64,000 nucleotides of DNA from Antitrichia curtipendula (GCA_951230915.1 OX579633.1:27686574-27750573), one strand, 5' to 3'; numbered from the stretch's first letter, positions 45,350 to 58,204 are shown. Notes: generated from the sequence alone by a model not told the origin. Program-made: numbers and translations.

Positions 45350-48300
45350 TTCATGGGGAAGAAGAAGACAATAGAGTACAAGCAAAAAAAGTCCCTACCT
45401 GGAGAAATGCATGAAGCGCCAAATCACCGAGGACAAGGACGAAGACAAGTATTGGTAGGTACAGCTCCCGGACGGCACCGTTGTCCAGAAGAGAGCAGCA
45501 ATCAGAAAAAGAAGTCCTTCTCATAGGTCACTTCCCCGTCACCAAGCTTAAACTTGACTATGGAGGCTGCAAGACTAGAAGCTTGGAGAAGTTAACAAGT
45601 CAATGTGCAAGGCTCATCCCCAGAAGCTCACCCATCCCAAGCAGAAAAGGACAAGCGCCAAAAAGACCTTTTTTTGGAATTGCTAGTGATAGCAAGGAAG
45701 CTCCAAGGCTTTAGATCCACGACACCCCAGTTGCCGTTTTTTAGTGAAGTGCAGGTGTCTAGAAAGGATGCACCCTTAGTCTTCTAGAGGAGACCCCCAC
45801 TTATTCTCGAAGGAGCTCTACAAAGCAATGACAAAGCTTTTGCTGAAGGTGCTCCAAAAACCCCACTTATTCCCAAAGAAGCTCCACAAAGCAATGGCAA
45901 AGCTTCTACTGAAGGTACTCCTAAAAATATGTTGACTTGCTTAAGATACGATCAAGGCCCCCATGTTGCACTCTCTCCATCATCACCTGGACCTTACACA
46001 AGGGAAGTCGTTGAAAACTTGCTTTCTTTCTTGGCACCTCAACAACGCATTGCTTTTATGATGAGTCATGCTTTGCCACCTTTAAAAAACCCGCTTCCTA
46101 ACTTTCAAGCACAACAAGATGACCCATAATTGCATGCTGTGGAGTGCAATGAGCCAACTTCAAAAGGGCATGATAATATTGGGTTGCATTCACCTTCACT
46201 AGAACCAAACTTGTTGTCCACTGAGATGGAAATGATAATAAGCCAAAATGAGTTTGACAAAAAGTTGCAAGAGCTTGCTAAAGATGAGAAGAAATACATG
46301 AAGAAGCAAAAAAGGAAACAAGCAAAGGAGCTCAAAGAGAGAACCAAATCTATTATGGTAGAAAAAAAGTGCAATGTACTTCTCCAGGGACTCCCAGTCT
46401 TTAACAGGTGGCAAATCTAGTACCAACACTTTTTGGAGCCTCTTCCAAGTGATTTCCTTCAGATGCTTCTACAAGGCAAATTTCTAGTCTTGTTGGTCAA
46501 AGCACGCGTTTCAAAACACAGAGGAAGAAAGATTCCAACCTGCCTAGTGGTGCATCATGTGGGATCACTTCGTCATCAGGCTTCCCAAATTTAACTACTG
46601 CCAGTGGTTTGACACCTGATTTGAGTGACTAGGGTTTACAAGACGGTATTCCTCCTTTTCAAGTTAACTCACTTGCAGCTCCAATTGATGAATTTTGGTC
46701 CCACATGCGTCATTATGCCTTTGAGCAAGCCTATTTCAAATTCCCATGGCATGTAGAGTGGAATAAACAATGTCCGCAATTGAAAGCTAGATTTACATTG
46801 CAATTGTGCAGAATTTATCCTGGTCCTTGGGATTCAAAAAGTATTTTGCAGGTAGTTGGTACCAATCTCTGAGAACGTCGGACTCGCCTCAAGAGGAGAT
46901 TTGAAAGATAAAAAAATCCCAAACAAGTATCAAAGCCTGCTGAATGCTCAAAAGAGTCATGGATGCTCATCTTTGAATCAACAAAAGATGCAAGGAAGCA
47001 AAAGAAGGCACAGTTGTGCAAAGAGGCCGCAGATCAACGTTTGAAGGTGCAAGGATTTATCCATAGATGCGGACCAAGGGGAATAAGAGGCATGTATGAT
47101 TGGTTTGTAAGTTCTATCTCATCCATCCACTTGTATTTTTCTTTTTTTTTATCGATTTTCAGATTTTACAGTGAAAGTCTTTATGAAAGTCAAGTTTCCA
47201 GACATTTAAGAGTTTGATGAATTTTTTCACTCTTGATTGACCTTTTCTTAGGCTTTGTATGTTTGTAAAGGATTGGGGGGACAAGCAAGGGAGTAAGAGA
47301 GTAACTTAAAGTGAGCCTCATCTAAGAGAAAATGCTGAAATTTTATATTTTCTACACATGATTAAATTTGCTAATTTTGAATTCATGTTTGCAATCAAAG
47401 GCCTGAAACTAGCTACGAGAGGTGGAAGCTAAGAAGATAAATTTATCAAGCTCAAAATGGGGGTCTAACCTCTGTATTGGAATGATTTTGGGGGACAAGC
47501 AAGGAAGTAAGAGAGTAACTTAAAGTGAGCCTCATTTGTTCAAAAACGTTGAAATTTTGTATTTGTCATACATGATTAAATTTGCTAATTTTGAATTCAT
47601 GTTGCAGTCAGAGGCCCCAAACTAGCTACTAGAGGTGGAAGCTTAGATTATAAATTTATCAAGCTCGAATCAAAAAGTCTAACCTTTGTATTGGAATGAT
47701 TTGGGGGGACGAGCAAGGGCAGTTTACTCCGGGCCTCATGGAACAGAGAGTAGCTACAAGTGAGCTTCAATTGAGAAATCATGCCATGACTATTAATTCT
47801 GTCAAATAATTTTCTTGCTTTTGTCCATGTCAGGTGCTGGCTTGATCATGGAATCTACCTTTCTTGTCTAGATAGGGCTTACTTTTTAGACTCTCTATTC
47901 CTTACATGAATATCATTTTACTATTGTGCTTCTATTAATAATTTGGATGACTTGGTAAGAAGAATATTGTTGGCAAAGGTTTGGAATTAGGTTGTTTTCC
48001 TTGAAATCTAACTTAGTTAGTCATTGAATTGTATGGATTGAAGAACTTCATAGCTAGGTGATTCATTTGTAATTCATTACAATTGTTGTTCGATTTGCTC
48101 ACAATTTCAAAATGAATACTAATTCTGGCCAGACTTATGCTGTATTTTCATACTATGTTTATTTTTTATTGTTGTTGTATGATAGGTGGAGTATTATAAA
48201 CGCCCCCTACTAATGAGGAACTAGAGTATGGTAAACTCAATGGGTGGTTGTCTCTAGAAGAGAAGATGATGACCTTGGAGAAAGCTTTGGATCCACACAA

Positions 48301-48370
48301 AGACCAAGAAATTTTTGGCTTTGCTACTTCTTCACATTCTGGCACAGACAGTTCTACTTCTACCTCATAA
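45350..48370 (+). pseudogene. Decayed multi-exon ORF, possibly a transposon-associated protein
   Basis: Coding-like blocks in changing frames: about 45,355-45,470 (MGKKKTIEYKQ...); 45,930-46,420 with MSHALPPLKNP and a Lys-rich coiled coil (EKKYMKKQKRKQAKELKE); 46,560-46,880 (DEFWSHMRHYAFEQAYFK, CRIYPGPWDSK); 46,965-47,108 (KDARKQKKAQLCKE, GFIHRCGPRGIRG) ending at a donor 'gtaagttc'; and a final exon 48,186-48,370 (GKLNGWLSLEEKMMTLEKA, stop TAA). The RTRLKRRF and DARKQKKAQ blocks recall plant En/Spm-associated second ORFs (Transposase_24-like). This is inference from general resemblance. Several stops and frame changes show decay. Confidence 0.4.
47262..47760. repeat. 214-bp tandem repeat, 2.3 copies
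   Basis: The phrase 'ggggacaagcaagg' occurs at intervals of exactly 214 bp (landmark positions 47,281, 47,495 and 47,709), with the intervening sequence also repeated ('catgattaaatttgctaatt', 'agaggtggaagct'). It lies in the last intron of the decayed ORF. Confidence 0.85.
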
Positions 48371-48519
48371 TCAAATTTGTAATAGTCGCCTACTACTATT
48401 AATGTTTTGTAAGGTATGGTTGATTGTTGTGTTATTATTGAAGGTTTGTAAATTTGTTATATTAAGTTGTGCTTGTAGGAATGATGTAGGTTGCAGTAGA
48501 AGCATACATCTTTTGACTG

Positions 48520-48643
48520 GAGCTCATTCCATTATGATATTAATGTTCTTGTGGAAAACATGGCTCATTCCACTTTGATTTTATTGTTCTTGAGGAAAAT
48601 GGAGCTCATTCCATTCTGATTTTACATTCTTGTGGAGAACCTT
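48520..48643. repeat. 41-bp tandem repeat, three copies
   Basis: 'gctcattcca' recurs at 48,522, 48,563 and 48,604, followed each time by 'tgatt/tgata' and 'ttcttgtgga/ttcttgagga'. Confidence 0.75.
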
Positions 48644-48649
48644 GCAGGA

Positions 48650-49657
48650 AATTTTATTTTCAAAATTTAAAGCGGATAGGGAGACTTGGTACATGTGTTC
48701 CACGCATTGGAAAGTGCAATTGAAGGCTGAAGCTTTGAAGTTGATTAGGTTCACAAGGTAGAATATCTTCCTTTTTTGCCATTCTTCAAACTCCATTTAC
48801 TAGAACTTTGAATTGTAGCTGTAAATCTGAATTGTGAAAATTGTGGAATTCAAAGGTGTATACATCCACTTTCTTCATGATTTCTAATATGTCAGAATAT
48901 GATATTGTGATATTTATTGGCAATGCTTGTGGTTTCTATGGTTCAAAATGCAATGGTGGTCCAAGTTTTAAACAAAATTTTTATATATTAGGAATGGTTC
49001 TCAATGCTATAAAAGCACATGTACAGAAAATAATGAGACTCCACGTCATGGAATTTTAGTCTCCTTCTTTATTGTTTATATAGATTTACTATTCATATGG
49101 TTGTAGTACTTGCAAGTGGAATGTCAAATTATACTGCTTGCAAATGGAATGCCGAATTGTAAACCAAATGTGCCCAAAAAATAATAAATAACTATAAATC
49201 GGATGGTTCCAGTGCATACTTTGGTAGTTTGGCATTGTTAGTCTTACTATTTTAAATTATAATTCTATTTGAATAATATACTAGTATGCCCTGTGTCATT
49301 GCCACAACCAAAATAAAAGTAAAAGTAATTTTTAATTTTTTAATCCAAAAATAACTTTGAAATTCCATAACTTTCACATCGTAGGTCCAAACGTCACAAA
49401 ACAAAGCCTGTGCACCCTTCCTTGCCAAGGGCTTTCTGACGGTACCAAGAATACGATCGTCAGATGCACGGTCCAGGAGATCTCAACATAACAAACAAAC
49501 AAAACAAACATCCTCATTTAAGGTATAGATTTACAAAATTTTGTGAAAAGAAGGATTGACACATGTTATTATATTAACACACCAAACACCTTACAACTTC
49601 TATTTTAGTCCTGTAGAGTGCAGACCTGCAGCATTCTTCGGACGTGTAGCATAATAC
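48650..49657. other. Intergenic, no gene recognised
   Basis: AT-rich; no coding signal, array or terminus identified. Confidence 0.5.
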
Positions 49658-49661
49658 TTAA

Positions 49662-51814
49662 CCCTTTAGTGGCGCTGGTCTTTTGGGAGACAACACGGAC
49701 TGGAAGAACCTGTCAATTATTGAGCGTCACTCAACGGAATAGCAAGGGAAGTTCAGAACAAGTAACCGTACGATCTTCAGGGTTTTCGTAAGGGCTTTCC
49801 ATCGATGTAATCGTCACATGTAAGCAAGGAGCCGATGCCAACATTATGCAGTTTGACTGCGCTAATTCAAGCGTTGACTCACCCGGGCAGCATGTGCGAG
49901 CTTCATAATTCTGCAATTTTGATGAACTTCCGAGGACTTGAAAATTTCAGAAAAATACACACCATCAAGCAAAGTGACTCTGGAATGCAATGGATACTTC
50001 ATATAAAAAAAACCCGTCCTCGATCACTAGCTGTGCATCTTGCTATACGGACAACGTTGTCGCAGTATTGGATAACTGCATCTCCGGGCAGTTTTCAACA
50101 AAGCTGTCATGCTGACCAGAACAGGTCAGAACTAAATCCTTGCATCTGCCCTGCTGCCCTTATCGTTCATTCAGCTCTGCCCAATACTACCACGTCTGCA
50201 GAGATGACGTCGTAGCAGCAGTACGAAATGGTTCAGACATCGACGATCTCATACTGTCATATCAGAGGTTTCTTTCGACATTCCTTCAGAATGTGATGTA
50301 AAGAATGTCATCGGGTATGCTGAAGCCAACAGCTACTACACTTTCAATTTTTAGCGGGTATTGAAACAATTTCAAGAACGCTCCAAAAACAAAATCCATT
50401 GACAACTACTGACTACTGTCTATACAGGTAATTATACATTTTCATTATTTTAGAAGAGTAAAATTTACAGTGTGCGCATGACACTAAGGTCTGTACATGC
50501 TCTTCATGGAGACTTATATACTACCTATATCCTCTTAGAAGTGTCTGTGCTTGATGTCTAGGCACACACTTCTGCAATTCCTGCTATATATACCGCAAAC
50601 TCTAACATCTACTCCAGTGACTACAAGTTCTCTCTGTATAGCAATGACGACGCCATCCAAGCACTGAGGATGTATGTATTCGTCACGAAGTAACTGCAAA
50701 CCTACTGGAGCACTTATTTGCATCAGCCGTTCTAGAGACTGCAACTGCTTGTACTGTCGATTCCTTCTACGTAAGCTCCATTCGACTCACAGGCAGTCAT
50801 AGTGATCACGGAAGTGCAACACTGTTGAGATGTTCTCCAAGGCCAAAAAATAAAAACTCACACTACAGAAGCCGTCCACTGAAACTATTCCAAACCAGTT
50901 TGCCAAAACTATGCACTTATTGCCGATGTCATGACATGCATGACTACATGAGCACTGTTGTGCTATTGCACTCCTGCAATGTCCAAAGATGCTGGTACTT
51001 CTCATCATCGACGTTACAGCTGCTTCAAAAACCAGATGTCGTCTCTACAAGCAAGAGTACCCTGTCAATGTCACCGCAGCGGTCCTTGCTAAGAACGTCA
51101 ACATGTGTGGCTGTTGGCCTCTCTTCACACCATGCACTACTGTTTCACCTTCTCAAGCAGTAATGAGATCGCTGGAAGCATTCACCCGCATGTAAGGAAA
51201 GGCCTCCACATTGCGGGCAAACAAGATTAGTCCGTGTTGCACCTCTGTACACTTTGCATTTTCTCCTAGTTCCCGTCCGCACCAAACCGTGGACTCCTGG
51301 CACAGCCAGCCGGAATTGTGAAACAACACCGCGTTGTAGTCTCCAAGGCCGGCTCAATTCGTCTGCAAGTTCAAACTGGAATTGCAAGTGCGATATCGGA
51401 TCTTTTCCCAATTGCTCTGCTGCAACTTTGTTCAAAATGTAGCTATTCACAACGGATGTGTCAACTAGAAAGAAAAAGACCTTGTGCCACCACTTGTGGC
51501 TTCTTGTTTGCGATGAGTAAGTGCCCCTCAGGTGGTCTGCAACATCCACTCCCCTCATGAAATCCGAATAGCCTTTGTGTATTGGGGAAGTGGATACATC
51601 TGTCGAAATACCATTGATGCGATGTGGAACTGTTGGCCACTCTTCTTCAGGAGCAGGAATAGGAGGATAAAATGTAGATAACATCTTCACTGCCTTTCGA
51701 TCAATAAAAACTACACATGAAATCTCACGACTTCGATGCATCCTCCAGAAGAGTGTCCCTTGTGGGTTTCTAGACAATGCCTTCATGTCGTGTAAACTTT
51801 TAGGCAATCCTATG
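49662..51814 (-). mobile_element. piggyBac transposon, 3' portion, interrupted by hAT-2
   Basis: The terminus CCCTTTAGTGGCGC follows TTAA (49,658-49,661), as in piggyBac. About 1.5 kb of non-coding sequence separates it from a piggyBac transposase fragment on the minus strand. At 51,814 a hAT element begins, so the 5' part lies beyond this window or beyond that element. Confidence 0.6.
51145..51814 (-). pseudogene. piggyBac-type transposase, C-terminal part (DDE_Tnp_1_7)
   Basis: About 220 codons from IGLPKSLHDMKAL to the stop. Diagnostic is YSDFMRGVDVADHLRGTY with SHKWWHKVFFFLVD and VVNSYIL, the third-Asp region of the piggyBac catalytic domain. VVFIDRKAVKMLSTFYPP is the preceding strand (usually W.D.R.V..LST). 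A cysteine/histidine C-terminus (CPQCGG, HAGECFQRSHYC) fits the C-terminal zinc-binding domain. The open frame continues upstream only into hAT-2 sequence, so the N-terminal half including the first catalytic Asp is cut off. Confidence 0.82.
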
Positions 51815-52014
51815 CAGGGTTGTCTTGTCGGACGGGTTTCCGGGTTTCGGTGACGTATTAGACGTGTCGCGTCGTGTGTCGTGTATGACATGTGTCGAAT
51901 ATAGGCGACAAATGCGTCGCAAAAAAATTTAGGGTTTGGAAGTTTTTTACCCCATGGTAAATGGATTTGTCCTACGTGTCTGGTTGTCCGCATTTACGTG
52001 GAAAGACAGAACCA

Positions 52015-52320
52015 CGTCAGCTTGGGCGACTGCGGGTTAGGGCGAGTGCGGATCGGGGTAGGGCGACTGCGGGTCCAAGAACCAGGGCGACTACGGCTTC
52101 TATAAGTGGGGCGACTTCGGGTCTGTATGGGCGACTTCGGGTCCAATGTCTATGGGCGACCGCGGGTGGAGGATGGGCTGGGCGACTTCGGGTTTCCAGT
52201 GTCTGGGCGACTGCGGGTACCCAGTGTGTGGGCGACTGCAGTTGCGTGTGTGGGGCGACTTCGGTTCCAAAGGCGACAGCGGTTGGAGGGGATTCAAGCG
52301 GCGACCGCGGGTGGCCTCTG
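52015..52320 (+). repeat. hAT-2 left subterminal GC array
   Basis: About thirteen copies of GGGCGACTGCGGGT-type units (variants TTCGGGT, CGCGGGT, TACGGCT) with irregular spacers, starting 200 bp inside the left terminus. Confidence 0.87.
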
Positions 52321-52808
52321 CTGTAATTGAACATGACATCTATTAAAATCTTTTTAAAACTACATGCTTAAAAAGCATTACATTGGCTGCTTATTCATAA
52401 CGGCTTATACAATTTGCAATTTTGAATAATATACCTCATGAAATGTAGAATTCAATTCCTCTCATTTGAACGAATGCACAAAATCCAATACAAGTCCACA
52501 GTAATTATTATAATTATATTAATAACTCATATATATATGGGTTAGGTCCGGGGTATACAAATGAAGTTGTAATTGCATTGCACTTCCTACTACTTTGTTA
52601 TGGTCACCATTCCAATGCTTGTGAAAGTCTACACACTCCAAAAAAATTCAAAGCTTCCTATATGTTTCTCAGCCTCACATACTTTAATATGAGGATGTAC
52701 AAAAAAGTCACACATAAACTATTAATCTATTATAATCTTCATCTACAAATTTCCGATACAAAAAAATGTATGTTGAATCCTTACAATAGTACTATACTAT
52801 CTCCACAT

Positions 52809-55800
52809 CTATTCACTAGGATCAAAGTCGTCATCATTTGACACTTCATCGGCGTTGGGGTCTGTATCTTCATGCGACTCGTCCCTATTCTCGTTGTCGG
52901 TCGAGCTCTCGTTCTCATCTTCTTCTCTTGGCACTGGTATGTTTCGTACCTCTCGTTCTACCTCTGAATTCAAATTCCGCACTTCAGTATCTACACCGGC
53001 AACGCCCTCTGTTTGCACCAGTCGTTTCGTGCGCCTCAACACGTCCATGGTTCCATCAGTGTTGGGTGTACGGTGTCGCCCTCCTCCACTTGATTGACCG
53101 ACATTTTGATTGGAACATTCCGCCCCCATGCTAAACCGTTGGACAACTTGATTTGGACGTTTAGGATTTCTATGGACCACCTCGTGAACCCTCCTAATAC
53201 GCTTCCTTCCTCCACTGTTGTGTCTACGCGTGCCCAATGATGATGCCCCTGGGGCTAACGTTGATGAAGGTTGAGTGGGTTGCAGAGTTGAGGCATGGAC
53301 TTCCTCATCAATGGTCCGTGGTGGACCTCGATGCACCGGCGGCTTTGGCAGATGGGTTGGAATAGACCTTGTGACCGTAGCCACGCTCTGACTTGCTCCT
53401 CGATTTAAGGGTGCATTACGATTCAAATTCAGAATAGCTTGTAGAGGCACATCTGAATCGTACTCCACCGTTTCTGTTATTTGGGTGGTACGCGCATTCA
53501 CTACTACAGGAATTGGGCACCCCTCACGTACAACCTCATCAATGTGTATTGCCTCTTCTTCTCTTTCACTTTCCACAATAACTCGTGTAGCGCTCCGGAG
53601 ATTTATTGGCATGGTTGAAGACGGATGTGCTAGTACTGGAGATCTTGCAGGCTCTTCTGGTGCAGGCACTGGATTTTGTACGCCTTCGTTGTTGTCATCA
53701 AAAGTTCTTTCCCTCAGTAGCGGTGAATATGCGGTTGGAGCTTCATCCCATGCAAAGACGCGATTCCGTTCTGGTGTACGTAGGGGCTCCTCTTCACCAG
53801 AATTGTTCTCATCATTACCATCCGTAAAAGTGTGGCCGTAACGTCGTCTTGGCGGGAGGTCAACAGCAGCAGGCATCATTCCAACCCAAGGATTTTCATG
53901 CAAGCGCTCTTCTTCCTCCATACGATTTTCGGCAGCCCAACCAACTCTAGAAACCACGTCATCTTCATCACCCGAAGACAATGCCTCCTCGTTCTCTTCC
54001 TCGATATCTCCATCCATTAGGTACTTATCGTAAAAAAGGGCAGGATTGTGTCCACGTTTCTCACGTTCGAGCTTGCTGTTGGCGTAAATATACACCAATG
54101 CCTCCGCCTTGGATGTGGCCAGGTGATTTCGCACTTTACTGTGTACAAACAAATACATGCTCCAATTCCTTTCACATGAAGATGCTGAGCATGTCAAAGA
54201 TAGAATTCTCTTTGCAATTTTCGGGAGAGCATTACCACCCACATGGTTCCACCACTGATGGGGCAGTAGTGTACCTTGAGTGATATCAGGAGCCTCCATC
54301 AAAGGGTCAAATGGACCTGTCTTTTCTTTGAATTCCACAAGCTCACTCATTGCCTCCATGGGTGACACTCCCAATGGCTCGCTGAGTTTTCGTATGACTC
54401 GATTCAAGGCAGATTTGGCCTCGCCATTGTTTTGAATGGTTGCTATATCAAGCAAATATGGGTTCAATAGTGCACCTACATAGTGCAAATCTGTGAGCAT
54501 CAATTTCCAACGAGCGTCAAACTGCTTCTCGTACTTGTCGGCAATCGCGGGGTCTAGAAAAAAAGGCTCATTCCTCAAAGAGTACACGTGCTCTTTCAAG
54601 CTCTGCATCACCATCAAAGCTTTGGGCATTGCCGGGATCTTCCCATCAAACACTCGAAGAGCAACGAGCACAGGCTGTACCATGTGCAAAAAATTCTCAC
54701 ATTTCACCCATAACGCTTCTGAAAGAATGTTTTGTCTTGCATGCACGGCTCGTCCTTGAACTATGTATCCATTCTTCCACTAAAACAAACTCATCTCAAA
54801 AGGCGCATACGTCTCATCCAAAATCACGTTGTGCAACGCCTGCTTGCAATCCACGAGACGATCTACCATGAGGAAGTTGCAAGCAAACCGCGTTAAGGCA
54901 GGGAGTTTCAACACCTTGTTCGGTGAATATTTCCGAAACAGAGCCAAAGTGAGCTGATATTTTTTGATGAACGTGCAAATTTTCCTACAGTCCTCCACCA
55001 ATTCAGTCACCTTCTTTTCCTTTCCCCAGTCTTCCAAAAGTAAATCCAAAATGTGTGCTGCACACCCTTGTTTATACATGTGAGGGTACATTTCTTGCAA
55101 CCTTGTCATGGCCCCTGTCATTACTGCGGCATTGTCCGTACATAGTTGAACAATGTTTAATGGTCCAACCTGGTCTATGTATTGTGCCATAATATCCATG
55201 GTGTAGGCAATGTCCTTCCTCACCCCTGTGCTATCCACCGAGCCCAAAAAAACATCCCCAGCAAGACATACGAGCATCATATTCAACAAAGGACAAGTAT
55301 TGGTATCAGACCATCCATCTGAACAAATAGTCGCTCCATACTGGTCAATAGAGTTCCTCGTCCGCTGGGAGACCATGTTCTCTACAGCTGCCTTTTTCAC
55401 ATCTATCATTTTCGTGCGCACTGCATTGTATGATGGCGGTTGATACACAAATCCAGCTATAGCGGTTTCCTTCACTGCATTTATAAACGCAGGATGTCGC
55501 ACGACGTTAAAGGCTATGTTGGCTTCATAAAAAAAGGAAGCCCACATTTTATCTAACTTCTGTCGAAGGGCCAATTGTAATGCTTCATCCATACTTCTTT
55601 GACGGGAAATGGAAGGCACATTCCTCCTTCTCTCTACTATCGCTGGAGTAGAATCTACTGAGTCTGGATTAGGAGTCGATGGTTCATTCGTACAACTAGG
55701 GTCCCCGGACCCTTCAAAATCCACCTCTACTTCAGGCCCAACAAGGGGCCCAACAACACCATCATCTGCATTGAGTGCAATCGGCGCATCGTACATTTCT

Positions 55801-56084
55801 TCGTAGCTCATGAATTTTGGAACAACCCCCATACAGTTCCTAAATTTTTCCAATACGTTTGGAGGGATACGTTGACAGAGATCCTGTCTACGTGTGGCGC
55901 CAAATCCAAAGTGAGTCAATGCCCTCTTCCGTACAAATACTGTGCTCCACCCACAGAATCTGCATTTCTTTGGATACAAGGAGGCATCACCTTCAGTGCA
56001 CGTTATGAGCCAAGGGTCCCACTCCTTTATGGCCCTACGTGTATCGTTAGCAGGCGTTGTCCTCCCACCGCCTCAGCCAGCCAT
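52809..56084 (-). pseudogene. hAT-2 transposase (BED finger, DUF659, hAT dimerisation), two nonsense codons
   Basis: The probable start is ATG at 56,084 (MAG), followed by an in-frame TGA (56,073-56,075). Translation then continues KEWDPW, homologous to KEWEPW near the hAT-1 start. BED-like finger CRFCGW...LTHFGF; core ATICSDGWSD and QLCTDNAAVM; an in-frame TAG (54,780-54,782) after FEMSLF; then ALRVFDGKIPAM and the dimerisation block LTCSASSCERNWSMYLFVH. About 370 further residues form an acidic, Pro/Arg-rich tail ending in an Asp/Glu-rich segment, as in hAT-1. The sequence is clearly paralogous to the hAT-1 transposase along its length. It is preceded on the minus strand by a TATA box and a GC array. 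Confidence 0.87.
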
Positions 56085-56311
56085 CTTGCAGATCCGCAAT
56101 GGGTCTCACAGAAAAATTACTTTATCGAAAAAACCGGACCAATCAAAAGAAGTAATGACAAAGCCACCCGCCAAGAGTGGTCCTATGAACCTCTCAAAGC
56201 TAGGTTGTTGCCCTCCGAAGAACCTAAACGTCTGTAGGAAGCCTCTTTAGAGGATTCAAGACAAGAGCTTTATCACCAGAGCAAGATGAGAGGCAATGGC
56301 TGCCCTTCAGG

Positions 56312-56318
56312 CTTTATA
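56312..56318 (-). promoter_or_regulatory. TATA box of the hAT-2 transposase
   Basis: CTATAAAG on the minus strand, about 230 bp before the ATG and directly downstream (in gene direction) of the GC array. Confidence 0.5.
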
Positions 56319-56324
56319 GTCCAA

Positions 56325-56500
56325 GAGGGGTTGTGGGTGAGGGCGACCTCGGGTACAGAGGCGACCTCGGGTACAGGCTGAGGGGGCGATCGCGGGTCTA
56401 GTAGGACGACCGCGGGTCCCATGAAGGGCGACTTCGGGTGCCCGCCAGGCGATTGCACGTCCTTTTCTGGGGTGACCGCGACTCCAGTAGAATGCGACCA
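56325..56500 (-). repeat. hAT-2 GC promoter array upstream of the transposase
   Basis: Eight or so units of GGGCGACCTCGGGT / GGCGATCGCGGGTC type on the plus strand, placed just upstream of the minus-strand transposase TATA box. This is the arrangement seen in hAT-1. Confidence 0.85.
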
Positions 56501-56519
56501 TGGTCCATGGGTAAGCATG

Positions 56520-57359
56520 TGTGCAATTTTTATTTTCTTTTTAGGGCCGCTTGTGGAGCTTTGTGGATATATAATTTTTATTTCAAATGGTGCCCGGGAG
56601 AAAAAGTTATGCCAAAAATAGAGTTTGGCGGGCAACACAAAAAAATCACAAAAAGTCAAAATAAATTTCTTAAATATTTTTTCCAAAATCTATGTCTTTT
56701 TGTGTACATTTGAAGCTTTGATTCATTCTATTTGGACTAAAAATAAAAAAGTTATGGACAATCTTAGCTTTTCGGGCAATCTAAGCACCTTCTTGAAAAA
56801 ATAACTTTTAGGATTCATTTTTTAATGGAATTTTTTTCAATTTTCAGAAAAAAAATGTTAGACAAGGTTGAATTTGCTTGCTACAACAATCTCACCGTTC
56901 GGATTATGGTATTTCAATTTTGCCTTCGAGCTATTAACGATTTAGTTATTCCTTCAATCTTGAACCTACTTCTATTTAACAATTTTTTAATGAGTGAAAA
57001 TTGAGTGTTTTTTTCTTGAATTTTTTTTCCTAGATTCTCAACTGAATTATTCAACATATAATCTTAGAAAATCAAAATCAGCAATACCAAAAATTTAAGT
57101 TAAATAGGTTCAAAGCCCATAAATCTAGTCAAGCAAGGTGCAAAAAAACTTGTTTTCTTCACTTTGAATGCAAATATCTTGCAATCTATGTGGTCAAAGT
57201 TTCTGAAATTTCTTGCATACATTCTTATACTAGTCTAGTATAAGATCCTACGGTTAGATATGCAAAAAAAAAACAATTTTTATAGTTTTTTGCTCTTTGC
57301 AATAGAAGTGGCAGTTTTAAGTGTGTTTTGATGGAAAAAAGACCTCAGGGCTTTAGGGG
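56520..57359 (+). mobile_element. piggyBac-like miniature element, copy 5, inside hAT-2
   Basis: The right end CTTTAGGGG with TTAA (57,360-57,363) is clear. The interior order matches copy 2 ('gttatggacaatctt', 'atctcaccgttcgga', 'cttgcaatctatgtgg', 'aagatcctacggttag'). The left end is missing or hidden near the GC array. Confidence 0.6.
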
Positions 57360-57363
57360 TTAA

Positions 57364-58204
57364 TCCACAAATCACCCTTAAAGTGATTTTTGGGCATTTC
57401 TTGTAGTTTTTTACTACTGTGAATTTCATGAATTCAAATGGCATTTCTTGATCTTGAGTCTACCTAATGCTTAGCACACTTGTTACATACATTTTTTATT
57501 CCAATTGGAATATTTGAAATAATGCTAATTTTTACTATTTTATAGCAATATGAACTTTGGGCCTATAAGTATGGTTAGTTATGTCTCCCATTTTAGCATG
57601 GCACGTCAACTTCGGTGTACATAATGATGTTATTAATCATAATATAATTCTATGGTGAAAATGTAAGATATTTTGAGTATATTCTGTATGACATATGGAA
57701 TTTCTTCATTATTTCCTAAAAAATGCATAGTAATTTCAAATTCTAAAAAGAAAGACACATGCTCCACGTGTAAGGGCAAAACAAAACATAACAACATCAC
57801 TTATGAGTTGGAAGATTACAATGTTTGATCATAACCATGTTCAAATTTTAAACCAATTTGATATCTTTTAATTTTTTTTTCCCGTGTTCTACTTGAAGAA
57901 GTGGCCTCTTTAAAGATGGTCGGTTTTAAATGGCATAACATGTTGAACTACAATCAATTTATGTGTAATGAAATTGTAGTCCACAAATTTTGTAATTTAA
58001 ATTCTGATGTGATTTTTCTCCAACCTCTAATGTATAAGAGCCCTATTTCCTAGAGCCTTATATCCAAGAGCCCTCAACAATAGAAAATCAAGATTTGAAA
58101 TGGACAAATTTGCATTAAATCCTGAATATCAAATACATAATCCGCGGGTATATATACATGTTTACAAAAGCATATAGTCCTACAACAATTGCAACTAATC
58201 AAAA
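57364..58204. other. AT-rich spacer, partly related to 60,960-61,390
   Basis: No coding signal. Phrases such as 'atcacttatg(a/g)gttg(g)aag' and 'aagagccct' recur in order at 60,985-61,340, indicating an old duplication. Confidence 0.5.
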
